Below are positions 1 through 11,666 of a DNA stretch of 64,000 nt, piece after piece; the stretch's first letter is position 1; each line of letters starts with the position of its first letter. The notes under the pieces are model-generated. The model made no database searches. It was not told the origin of the DNA and saw only the letters and a list, made by a program, of their open reading frames with translations. The position numbers and the translations under genes were made by a program. This stretch comes from Nymphaea colorata. Lineage: Eukaryota > Streptophyta > Magnoliopsida > Nymphaeales > Nymphaeaceae. The stretch spans positions 8,129,001-8,193,000 of the forward strand of contig NC_045148.1 in the NCBI RefSeq assembly GCF_008831285.2, read 5' to 3'.

Positions 1-541
1 AGTAGTGGGCCACGATCAATGGTCTTATTTGATCGAAACTTTGTTGAGTCTGCAACTAGTAGTGGGCTTGGATCAGTGGTCTTACCCGATCCCAAAATTG
101 TTGGATTCGAATTTGCTTATTTCAAAAAGTTTATCAAAATGACAATAAGGGCTTTCTTGACAACGTCCATAATGGTTGTAGTCGTCCAACTGATGATTTA
201 ATTTCATGTTGAGCAGCTCTTGCATGGGTTTTCAAATCCAAGAGTCTTGAATGCACAAAATACCACCCAAGAATTCCAACATGGGCATCTTCATTGCCTC
301 TCACTTCTCCATTTCATTCAATCACCATTGATTTTCTTCAAAAACGCTTCTAAGATGAGGCTGAAAGATCCTCCAACAACACTCTAATTTCTCTTGGCAT
401 TCAACACCTCCCTTTCATGCACTTCACAAAACGCATGATCCTATTGTTGCTCTGGATGACTAGTCTTATCTCATCCAGAGGCTATTGAATTGGATATGGC
501 CATGGGTCTGGCTTCAAGAATTGTAGGACGTCGATCTGGTA

Positions 542-850
542 ATGGGTGTAGATCAGTGGTCTTATCTGATCCGAAAATCGTTGGATTTAGATCTTCGTAT
601 GTGCCTCGATCAGTGGTCTTTTCTGATCCAGAAATTATTGTATTGGGATTTGACTAGGGGTCAAGATCGGTGGTCTCACCTGATCGAACAATCGTTGTAT
701 TTAAAACTAGTAGTGGGCCACGATCAATGGTCTTATTTGATCGAAACTTTGTTGAGTATGCAACTAGTAGTGGGCTTCGATCAGTGGTCTTACCCGATCC
801 TAAGATTGTTGGATTCGAATTTGCTTATTTCAAAAAGTTCATCAAAATGA
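542..850 (+). other. Representative A-type repeat reading frame (102 codons), probably not a gene
   Basis: Reading frame made of five 19-codon repeats of the pattern DQWSYLI-x-K-L/S-L, ending at the conserved TGA after SKSSSK. It begins at a true ATG (context GTAATGGGTG). The same frame recurs in A monomers at 2859, 5174, 8391, 11664, 27491, 31607, 35723, 38059 and 40374. It exists because the 57-bp subrepeat is exactly 19 codons; a shifted plus frame and a minus frame are open over the same bases. The repeated peptide has an aromatic/leucine pattern that could form amphipathic helices, but I know no matching family. No splice, promoter or poly(A) evidence is visible. Transcription and dN/dS are unknown, so I treat it as a by-product of the repeat. 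Confidence 0.25.
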
Positions 851-1190
851 CAGTAAGGGCTTTCTTGACAATGTCCATAATGGTCGTAGTTGTCTAAGTG
901 ATGATTTAATTTCATGATGAGCAGCTCCTCCATGGGTTTCCAAATCCAAGACTCCAGAATGCACAAAATACCAGCGAAGAATTGTAATATGGGCATCTTC
1001 ATTTCCTCACTTCCTCATTTCATTCGTTAACCATTGGTTTTCTTCAAAAACGCTTCCTTGATGAGGCAGAAAGATCCTCCAACAACAATCTAATTTCTCT
1101 TGGCATTCAACACCTCCCTTTCAGGAACTTCACAAAACGCATGATCCAATTGTTGCTTTGGATGACTAGTCTTATCTCATCCAGAGGCTA

Positions 1191-1556
1191 TTGAATTGGA
1201 TATGGTTGTGGGAGTGGTTACAAAAATTGTTCGACGTCGATCTCGAAACAGGTGTAGATCAGTGGTCTTATCTGATCCGAAAATCGTTGGATTTAGATAT
1301 CCGCATGTGCCTCGATCAGTTGTCTCATCTGATCCAAAAATTGTTGTATTGGGATCTGACTAGGAGTTTAGATCAGTGGTCTCATCTGATCGAAAAATCG
1401 TTGTATTTGAAAATAGTAGGGGGCCAAGATCAATTGTCTTATTTGATCCGAACTTTGTTGAGTCTGCAACTAGTGGACGGCCTGGATCAGTGGTCTTACC
1501 TGATCTTAAGATTGTTGCATTCGAATTTGCTTGTTTCAAAAAGTTCATCAAAATGA
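1191..1556 (+). other. Representative B-type repeat reading frame (121 codons), probably not a gene
   Basis: Open frame through the B monomer with a tryptophan-rich head (NWIWLWEWLQKLFDVDLE) followed by five 19-codon units and the shared stop after SKSSSK. It is open from a TTG, not an ATG; the first in-frame ATG lies well inside the repeats. Copies of the frame lie at 3508, 5823, 9040, 12313, 28140, 32256, 38708 and 41023. The lack of a conserved ATG argues against translation as drawn. No family is recognised. Confidence 0.2.
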
Positions 1557-1872
1557 CAGCAAGGGCTTTCTTGACAACATCCATAATGTTTGTAGTTGTC
1601 TAACTGATGATTTAATTTTGTGTTGAGCAGCTCCACCATGCGTTTCCAAATCCAAGAGTCTTGAATGCACAAAATACCACCCAATAATTCTAACATGGGC
1701 ATCTTCATTGTCTCACTTCCCCATTTCATTCGATCACCATTGGTTTTCTTCAAAAACGCTTCCATGATGAGACAGAAAGATCCTCCAACAACACTCTAAT
1801 TTCTCTTGGCATTCAACACCTCCCTTTCATGCACTTCACAAAACGCATGATCCTATTGTAGGTCTGGATGAC

Positions 1873-2457
1873 TTGTCTTATCTCATCCAGAGGTTATGGA
1901 ATTGGATATGTTTGTGGGACTGGTCACAAAAATTGTTCGACATTGATCTCGAAACGGGTGTAGATCAGTGGTCTTATCCCATCCGAAAATCGTTGGATTT
2001 AGATCTCCGCATGTGCCTAGATCAGTTGTCTTATCTGATCAAGAAATTGTTGTATTGGGATCACGCTAGGAGTCTAGATCAGTGGTCTCATCTGATCGAA
2101 AAATCGTTGTGGGAGTGGTCACAAAAATTGTTCGACGTCGATCTCAAAACGGGTGTAGATCAGTGGTCTTATCTGATCCGAAAATCGTTGGATTTAGATC
2201 TCCGCATGTGCCTCGATCAGTTGTCTTATCTGATCCTGAAATTGTTGTATAGGGATTTGGCTAGGAGTCTAGATCAGTGGTCTCATCAGATAGAAAAATC
2301 GTTGTATTTGAAAATAGAAGGGGGCCACGATCAATTGTCTTATTTGATCCGCACTTTATTGAGTCTGCAACTAGTAGTGGGCTTGGATCAGTGGTTTTAC
2401 CCGATCCTAAAATTGTTGGATTCGAATTTGCTTATTTCAAAAAGTTCATCAAAATGA
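1873..2457 (+). other. Representative C-type repeat reading frame (194 codons), probably not a gene
   Basis: Longest repeat frame: a W-rich head, then 19-codon units with one 27-codon variant unit (DQWSHLIEKSLWEWSQKLF...) in the middle, ending at the same TGA as types A and B. It opens at TTG rather than ATG. Intact 194-codon copies lie at 4190, 24703, 29723, 33839 and 37075. A 213-codon version at 10623 has one extra 19-codon unit. Other C copies are cut by a single-base loss (near 6,990, 31,075 and 35,190) or by a stop in the first unit (near 9,835 and 28,935). This mixture of intact and broken frames suggests no strong selection. Confidence 0.22.
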
Positions 2458-2861
2458 CAGTAAGGGCTTTGTTAAAAACGTCCATAATGGTCGTAGTCGT
2501 CTCACTGATGATTTAATTTCATGTTGAGCAGCTCCTGCATGGGTTTTCAAATCCAAGAGTCTTGAATGCAAAAAATACCACCCAAGAATTCTAACATGGG
2601 CATCTTCATTGCCTCTCACTTCCCCATTTCATTCAATCACACCATTGATTTTCTTCAAAAACGCTTCTAAGATGAGGCTGAAAGATCCTCCAACAACACT
2701 CTAATTTCTCTTGGCATTCAACACCTCCCTTTCATGCACTTCACAAAACGCATGATCCTATTGTTGCCCTGGATGACTATTCTTATCTCATCCAGAGGCT
2801 ATTGAATTGGATATGGCCATGGGTCTGGCCTGAAGAATTGTAGGACGTCGATCTGGTAATG

Positions 2862-5176
2862 GGTGTAGATCAGTGGTCTTATCTGATCCGAAAATCGTTG
2901 GATTTAGATCTTCGTATGTGCCTCGATCAGTGGTCTATTCTGATCCAGAAATTATTGTATTGGGATTTGACTAGGGGTCAAGATCGGTGGTCTCACATGA
3001 TCGAACAATCGTTGTATTTGAAACTAGTAGTGAGCCACGATCAATGGTCTTATTTGATTGAAACTTTGTTGAGTCTGCAACTAGTAGTGGGCTTCGATCA
3101 GTGGTCTTACCCGATCCTAAAATTGTTGGATTCGAATTTGCTTATTTCAAATAGTTCATCAAAATGACAGTAAGGGCTTTCTTGACAACGTCCATAATGG
3201 TCGTAGTTGTCTAAGTGATGATTTAATTTCATGATGAGTAGCTCCTGCATGGGTTTCCAAATCCAAGAGTCTAGAATGCACAAAATACCAGCCAAGAATT
3301 CTAATATGGGCATCTTCATTTTCTCACTTCCTCATTTCATTCGTTAACCATTGGTTTTCTTCAAAAACGCTTCCTTGATGAGGCAGAAAGATCCTCCAAC
3401 AACACTCTAATTTCTCTTGGCATTCAACACCTCCCATTCAGGAACTTCACAAAACGCATGATCCTATTGTTGCTTTGGATGACTAGTCTTATCTCATCCA
3501 GAGGCTATTGAATTGGATATGGTTGTGGGAGTGGTTACAAAAATTGTTCGACGTCGATCTCGAAACAGGTGTAGATCAGTGGTCTTATCTGATCCGAAAA
3601 TCGTTGGATTTAGATATCCGCATGTGCCTCGATCAGTTGTCTTATCTGATCCAAAAATTGTTGTATTGGGATCTGACTAGGAGTTTAGTTCAGTGGTCTT
3701 ATCTGATCGAAAAATCGTTGTATTTGAAAATAGTAGGGGGCCACGATCAATTGTTTTATTTCATCCGAACTTTGTTGAGTCTGCAACTAGTGGAAGGCCT
3801 AGATCAGTGGTCTTACCTGATCTTAAGATTGTTGCATTCGAATTTGCTTGTTTCAAAAAGTTCATCAAAATGACAGTAAGGGCTTTCTTGACAACATCCA
3901 TAATGTTTGTAGTTGTCTAACTGATGATTTAATTTTGTGTTGAGCAGCTCCTGCATGCGTTTCCAAATCCAAGAGTCTTGAATGCACAAAATACCACCCA
4001 ATAATTCTAACATGGGCATCTTCATTGTCTCACTTCCCCATTTCATTCGATTACCATTGGTTTTCTTCAAAAACGCTTCCATGATGAGGCTGAAAGATCC
4101 TCCAACAACACTCTAATTTCTCTTGGCATTCAACACCTCCCTTTCATGCACTTCACAAAACGCATGATCCTATTGTAGGTCTGGATGACTTGTCTTATCT
4201 CATCCAGAGGTTATGGAATTGGATATGTTTGTGGGACTGGTCACAAAAATTGTTCGACATTGATCTCGAAACGGGTGTAGATCAGTGGTCTTATCCGATC
4301 CGAAAATCGTTGGATTTAGATCTCCGCATGTGCCTAGATCAGTTGTTTTATCTGATCAAGAAATTGTTGTATTGGGATCACGCTAGGAGTCTAGATCAGT
4401 GGTCTCATCTGATCGAAAAATCGTTGTGGGAGTGGTCACAAAAATTGTTCGACGTCGATCTCAAAACGGGTGTAGATCAGTGGTCTTATCTGATCCGAAA
4501 ATCGTTGGATTTAGATCTCCGCATGTGCCTCGATCAGTTGTCTTATCTGATCCTGAAATTGTTGTATAGGGATTTGGCTAGGAGTCTAGATCAGTGGTCT
4601 CATCAGATAGAAAAATCGTTGTATTTGAAAATAGAAGGGGGCCACGATCAATTGTCTTATTTGATCCGCACTTTATTGAGTCTGCAACTAGTAGTGGGCT
4701 TGGATCAGTGGTTTTACCCGATCCTAAAATTGTTGGATTCGAATTTGCTTGTTTCAAAAAGTTCATCAAAATGACAGTAAGGGCTTTGTTAAAAACGTCC
4801 ATAATGGTCGTAGTCGTCTCACTGATGATTTAATTTCATGTTGAGCAGCTCCTGCATGGGTTTTCAAATCCAAGAGTCTTGAATGCAAAAAATACCACCC
4901 AAGAATTCTAACATGGGCATCTTCATTGCCTCTCACTTCCCCATTTCATTCAATCACCATTGATTTTCTTCAAAAACGCTTCTAAGATGAGGCTGAAAGA
5001 TCCTCCAACAACACTCTAATTTCTCTTGGCATTCAACACCTCCCTTTCATACACTTCACAAAACGCATGATCCTATTGTTGCTCCGGATGACTAGTCTTA
5101 TCTCATCCAGAGGCTATTGAATTGGATATGGCCATGGGTCTGGCTTGAAGAATTGTAGGACGTCGATCTGGTAATG
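2862..5176 (+). repeat. Higher-order unit A-B-C (2,315 bp)
   Basis: A at 2862, B at 3568, C at 4274. Nearly the same length and order as the preceding unit, and aligned type-to-type it is far more similar than A, B and C are to one another. That is the definition of a higher-order repeat. Confidence 0.9.
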
Positions 5177-8100
5177 GGTGTAGATCAGTGGTCTTATCTG
5201 ATCCGAAAATCGTTGGATTTAGATCTTCGTATGTGCCTCGATCAGTGGTCTATTCTGATCCAGAAATTATTGTATTGGGATTTAACTAGGTGTCAAGATC
5301 GGTGGTCTCACCTGATCGAACAATCGTTGTATTTGAAACTAGTAGTGGGCCACGATCAATGGTCTTATTTGATCGAAACTTTGTTGAGTCTGCAACTAGT
5401 AGTGGGCTTCGATCAGTGGTCTTACCCGATCCTAAAATTGTTGGATTCGAATTTGCTTATTTCAAATAGTTCATCAAAATGACAGTAAGGGCTTTCTTGA
5501 CAACGTCCATAATGGTCGTAGTTGTCTAAGTGATGATTTAATTTCATGATGAGTAGCTCCTCCATGGGTTTCCAAATCCAAGAGTCTAGAATGCACAAAA
5601 TACCAGCCAAGAATTCTAATATGGGCATCTTCATTTTCTCACTTCCTCATTTCATTCGTTAACCATTGGTTTTCTTCAAAAACGCTTCCTTGATTACGCA
5701 GAAAGATCCTCCAACAACACTCTAATTTCTCTTGGCATTCAACACCTCCCATTCAGGAACTTCACAAAACGCATGATCCTATTGTTGCTTTGGATGACTA
5801 GTCTTATCTCATCCAGAGGCTATTGAATTGGATATGGTTGTGGGAGTGGTTACAAAAATTGTTCGACGTCGATCTCGAAACAGGTGTAGATCAGTGGTCT
5901 TATCTGATCCGAAAATCGTTGGATTTAGATATCCGCATGTGCCTCGATCAGTTGTCTTATCTGATCCAAAAATTGTTGTATTGGGATCTGACTAGGAGTT
6001 TAGATCAGTGGTCTCATCTGATCGAAAAATCGTTGTATTTGAAAATAGTAGGGGGCCACGATCAATTGTCTTATTTGATCCGAACTTTGTTGAGTCTGCA
6101 ACTAGTGGAGGGCCTGGATCAGTGGTCTTACCTGATCTTAAGATTGTTGCATTCGAATTTGCTTGTTTCAAAAAGTTCATCAAAATGACAGTAAGGGCTT
6201 TCTTGACAACATCCATAATGTTTGTAGTTGTCTAACTGATGATTTAATTTCGTGTTGAGCAGCTCCTGCATGCGTTTCCAAATCCAAGAGTCTTGAATGC
6301 ACAAAATACCACCCAAGACTTCTAACATGGGCATCTTCATTGTCTCACTTCAACATTTCATTCGATTACCATTGGTTTTCTTCAAAAACGCTTCCATGAT
6401 GAGGCTGAAAGATCCTCCAACAACACTCTAATTTCTCTTGGCATTCAACACCTCCCTTTCATGCACTTTACAAAACGCATGATCCTATTGTAGGTCTGCA
6501 TGACTTGTCTTATCTCATCCAGAGGTTATGGAATTGGATATGTTTGTGGGACTGGTCACAAAAATTGTTCGACATTGATCTCGAAACGGGTGTAGATCAG
6601 TGGTCTTATCCGATCCGAAAATCGTTGGATTTAGATCTCCGCATGTGCCTAGATCAGTTGTTTTATCTGATCAAGAAATTGTTGTATTGGGATCACGCTA
6701 GGAGTCTAGATCAGTGGTCTCATCTGATCGAAAAATCGTTGTGGGAGTGGTCACAAAAATTGTTCGACGTCGATCTCAAAACGGGTGTAGATCAGTGGTC
6801 TTATCTGATCCGAAAATCGTTGGATTTAGATCTCCGCATGTGCCTCGATCAGTTGTCTTATCTGATCCTGAAATTGTTGTATAGGGATTTGGCAAGGAGT
6901 CTAGATCAGTGGTCTCATCAGATCGAAAAATCGTTGTATTTGAAAATAGAAGGGGGCCACGATCAATTGTCTTATTTGATCCGAACTTATTGAGTCTGCA
7001 ACTAGTAGTGGGCTTGGATCAGTGGTTTTACCCGATCCTAAAATTGTTGGATTCGAATTTGCTTATTTCAAAAAGTTCATCAAAATGAAAGTAAGGGCTT
7101 TGTTAAAAACGTCCATAATGGTCGTAGTCGTCTAACTGATGATTTAATTTCATGTTGAGCAGCTCCTGCATGGGTTTTCAAATCCAAGAGTCTTGAATGC
7201 ACAAAATACCACCCAAGAATTCTAACATGGGCATCTTCATTGCCTCTCACTTCCCCATTTCATTCAATCACCATTGATTTTCTTCAAAAACGCTTCTAAG
7301 ATGAGGCTGAAAGATCCTCCAACAACACTGTAATTTCTCTTGGCATTCAACACCTCCCTTTCATGCACTTCACAAAACGCATGATCCTATTGTTGCTCTG
7401 GATGACTAGTCTTATCTCATCCAGAGGCTATTGAATTGGATATGGCCATGGGACTGGTCACAAAAATTGTTCGACATTGATCTCGAAACGGGTGTAGATC
7501 AGTGGTCTTATCTGATCCGAAAATCGTAGGATTTAGATATCCGCATGTGCCTAGATCAGTTGTCTTATCTGATCCAGAAATTGTTGTATTGGGATCACGC
7601 TAGGAGTCTAGATCAGTGGTCTCATCTGATCGAAAAATCGTTGTGGGAGTGGTCACAAAAATTGTTCCACGTCGATCTCAAAACGGGTGTAGATCAGTGG
7701 TCTAATCTGATCAGAAAATCGTTGGATTTAGATCTCCGCATGTGCCTCGATCAGTTGTCTTATCTGATCCTGAAATTGTTGTATTGGAATTTCGCTAGGA
7801 GTCTAGATCAGTGGTCTCATCTGATCGAAAAATCGTTGTATATGAAAATAGTAGGGGGCCGCGATCAATGGTCTTATTTGATCCGAACTTTGTTGAGTCT
7901 GCAACTAGTGGAGGGCTTGGATCAGTTGTCTTATCCGATCCTAAAATTGTTGGATTCGAATTTGCTTGTTTCAAAAAGTTCAACAAAATGACAGTAAGGG
8001 CTTTCTTGACAACGTCCATAATGGTTGTAGTCGTCTAACTAAAGATTTAATTTCATGTTGAGCAGCTCCTGCATGGGTTTTCAAATCCAAGAGTCTTGAA

Positions 8101-8393
8101 TGCACAAAATACCACCCAAGAATTCTAACATGGGCATCTTCATTGCCTCTCACTTCCCCATTTCATTCAATCACCATTGATTTTCTTCAAAAACGCTTCT
8201 AAGATGAGGCTGAAAGATCCTCCAACAACACTCTAATTTCTCTTGGCATTCAACACCTCCCTTTCATGCACTTCACAAAACGCATGATCCTATTGTTGCT
8301 CTGGATGACTAGTCTTATCTCATCCAGAGGCTATTGAATTGGATATGGCCATGGGTCTGGCCTGAAGAATTGTAGGACGTCGATCTGGTAATG
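5177..8393 (+). repeat. Higher-order unit A-B-C-C (3,217 bp)
   Basis: A at 5177, B at 5883, C at 6589, then a second C-like monomer at 7491. The start of that extra monomer is a hybrid: the A-type leader GGATATGGCCATGGG runs directly into the C-type ACTGGTCACAAAAATTG at about 7440-7460, marking a recombination between unlike monomers. Confidence 0.88.
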
Positions 8394-11300
8394 AGTGTAG
8401 ATCAGTGGTCTTATCTGATCCGAAATTCGTTGGATTTAGATCTTCGTATGTGCCTCGATCAGTGGTCTATTCTGATCCAGAAATTATTGTGTTGGGATTT
8501 GACTAGGGGTCAAGATCGATGGTCTCACCTGATCGAACAATCGTTGTATTTGAAACTAGTAGTGGGCCACGATCAATGGTCTTATTTGATCGAAACTTTG
8601 TTGAGTCTGCAACTAGTAGTGGGCTTCGATCAGTGGTCTTACCCGATCCTAAAATTGTTGGATTCGAATTTGCTTATTTCAAATAGTTCATCAAAATGAC
8701 AGTAAGGGCTTTCTTGACAACCTCCATAATGGTCGTAGTTGTCTAAGTGATGATTTAATTTCATGATGAGCAGCTCCTCCATGAGTTTCCAAATCCAAGA
8801 GTCTAGAATGCACAAAATACCAGCCAAGAATTCTAATATGGGCATCTTCATTTCCTCACTTCCTCATTTCATTCGTTAACCATTGGTTTTCTTCAAAAAC
8901 GCTTCCATGATGAGGCAGAAAGATCCTCCAACAACACTCTAATTTCTCTTGGCATTAAACACCTCCCTTTCAGGAACTTCACAAAACGCATGATGCTATT
9001 GTTGCTCTGCATGACTAGTATTATCTCATCCAGAGGCTATTGAATTGGATATGGTTGTGGGAATGGTTACAAAAATTGTTCGACGTCGATCTCGAAACAG
9101 GTGTAGATCAGAGGTCTTATCCGATCCGAAAATCGTTGGATTTAGATATCCGCATGTGCCTCGATCAGTTGTCTTATCTGATCCAAAAATTGTTGTATTG
9201 GGATCTGACTAGGAGTTTAGATCAGTGGTCTCATCTGATCGAAAAATCGTTGTATTTGAAAATAGTAGGGGGCCACGATCAATTGTCTTATTTGATCCGA
9301 ACTTTGTTGAGTCTGCAACTAGAGGAGGGCCTGGATCAGTGGTCTTACCTGATCTTAAGATTGTTGCATTCGAATTTGCTTGTTTCAAAAAGTTCATCAA
9401 AATGACAGTAAGGGCTTTCTTGACAACATCCATAATGTTTGTAGTTGTCTAACTGATGATTTAATTTCGTGTTGAGCAGCTCCTGCATGCGTTTCCAAAT
9501 CCAAGAGTCTTGAATGCACAAAATACCACCCAAGAATTCTAACATGGGCATCTTCATTGTCTCACTTCCCCATTTCATTCGATCACCATTGGTTTTCTTC
9601 AAAAACGCTTCCATGATGAGGCTGAAAGATCCTCCAACAAAACTCTAATTTCTCTTGGCATTCAACACCTCCCTTTCATGCACTTCACAAAACGCATGAT
9701 CCTATTGTAGGTCTGGATGACTTGTCTTATCTCATCTAGACGTTATGGAATTGGATATGTTTGTGGGACTGGTCACAAAAATTGTTCGACATTGATCTCG
9801 AAATGGGTGTAGATCACTGGACTTATCTGATCTGAAAATCGTTGGATTTAGATCTCCGCATGTGCGTAGATCAGTTGTCTTATCTGATCCAGAAATTGTT
9901 GTATTGGGATCACGCTAGGAGTCTAGATCAGTGGTCTCATCTGATCGAAAAATCGTTGTGGGAGTGGTCACAAAAATTGTTCGACGTCGATCTCAAAACG
10001 GGTGTAGATCAGTGGTCTTATTTGATCCGAAAATCGTTGGATTTAGATCTCTGCATGTGCCTCGATCAGTTGTCATATCTGATCCTGAAATTGTTGTATT
10101 GGGATTTGGCTAGGAATCTAGATCAGTGGTCTGATCTGATCGAAAAATCGTTGTATTTGAAAATAGAAGGGGGCCACGATCAATTGTCTTATTTGATCCG
10201 AACTTTGTTGAGTCTGCAACTAGTAGTGGGCTTGGATCAGTGGTCTTACCCTATCCTAAAATTGTTGGATTCGAATTTGCTTATTTCAAAAAGTTCATCA
10301 AAATGACTGTAAGGGCTTTGTTGAAAACGGCCATAATGGTTGTAGTCGTCTAACTGATGATTTAATTTCATGTTAAGCAGCTCCTGCATGGGTTTCCAAA
10401 TCCAAGAGTCTTGAATGCACAAAATACCACCCAAGAATTCTAACATGGGCATCTTCATTGTCTCACTTCCCCATTTCATTCGATCACCATTGGTTTTCTT
10501 CAAAAAAGCTTCCATGATGAGGCTGAAAGATCCTCCAACAACACTCTAATTTCTCTTGGCATTCAACACCTCCCTTTCATGCACTTCACAAAACGCATGA
10601 TCCTATTGTAGGTCTGGATGACTTGTCTTATCTCATCCAGACGTTATGGAATTGGATATGTTTGTGGGACTGGTCACAAAAATTGTTCGACATTGATCTC
10701 GAAACGGGTGTAGATCAGTGGTCTTATCCAATCCGAAAATCGTTGGATTTAGATCTCCGCATGTGCCTAGATCAGTGGTCTTATCTGATCCGAAAATCGT
10801 TGGATTTAGATCTCCGCATGTGCCTAGATCAGTTGTCTTATCTGATCCAGAAATTGTTGTATTGGGATCACGCTAGGAGTCTAGATCAGTGGTCTCATCT
10901 GATCGAAAAATCGTTGTGGGGGTGGTCACAAAAATTGTTCAACGTCGATCTCAAAACGGGTGTAGATCAGTGGTCTTATCTGATCCGAAAATCGTTGGAT
11001 TTAGATCTCCGCATGTGCCTCGATCAGTTGTCTTATCTGATCCTGAAATTGTTGTATTGGGATTTGGCTAGGAGTCTAGATCAGTGGTCTCATCTGATCG
11101 AAAAATCGTTGTATATGAAAATAGTAGGGGGCCGCGATCAATGGTCTTATTTGATCCAAACTTTGTTGAGTCTGCAACTAGTGGAGGGCTTGGATCAGTT
11201 GTCTTATCCGATCCTAAAATTGTTGGATTCGAATTTGCTTGTTTCAAAAAGTTCAACAAAATGACAGCAAGGGCTTTCTTGACAACGTCCATAATGGTTG

Positions 11301-11666
11301 TATTCGTCTAACTAATGATTTAATTTCATGTTGAGCAGCTCCTGCATGGGTTTCCAAATCCAAGAGTCTTGAATGCACAAAATACCACCCAAGAATTCTA
11401 ACATGGGCATCTTCATTGCCTCTCACTTCCCCATTTCATTCAATCACCATTGATTTTCTTCAAAAACGCTTCTAAGATGAGGCTGAAAGATCCTCCAACA
11501 ACACTCTAATTTCTCTTGGCATTCAACACCTCCCTTTCATGCACTTCACAAAACGCATGATCCTATTGTTGCTCTGGATGACTAGTCTTATCTCATCCAG
11601 AGGCTATTGAATTGGATATGGCCATGGGTCTGGCTTCAAGAATTGTAGGACGTCGATCTGGTAATG
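8394..11666 (+). repeat. Higher-order unit A-B-C-C with one extra 57-bp subrepeat (3,273 bp)
   Basis: A at 8394, B at 9100, C at 9806, C at 10707. The last monomer is 960 bp instead of 901-904 because one complete 57-bp subrepeat is duplicated around 10,730-10,840. The two copies differ only at a base or two (TCCAATCC against TCTGATCC). Confidence 0.9.

Larger units (their letters stand above)
545..2861 (+). repeat. Higher-order unit A-B-C, about 2.3 kb
   Basis: One complete higher-order unit: A monomer (545-1250), B monomer (1251-1956), C monomer (1957-2861). Type A is marked by GGCCATGGGTCTGGC before the anchor and GATCGAAACTTTG in its fourth subrepeat. Type B has GGTTGTGGGAGTGG before the anchor and CTGATCTTAAGATTG near the end of its subrepeats. 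Type C has TTTGTGGGACTGG before the anchor and about 195 extra bases (19+27+19 codon lengths) of subrepeat. Confidence 0.9.
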
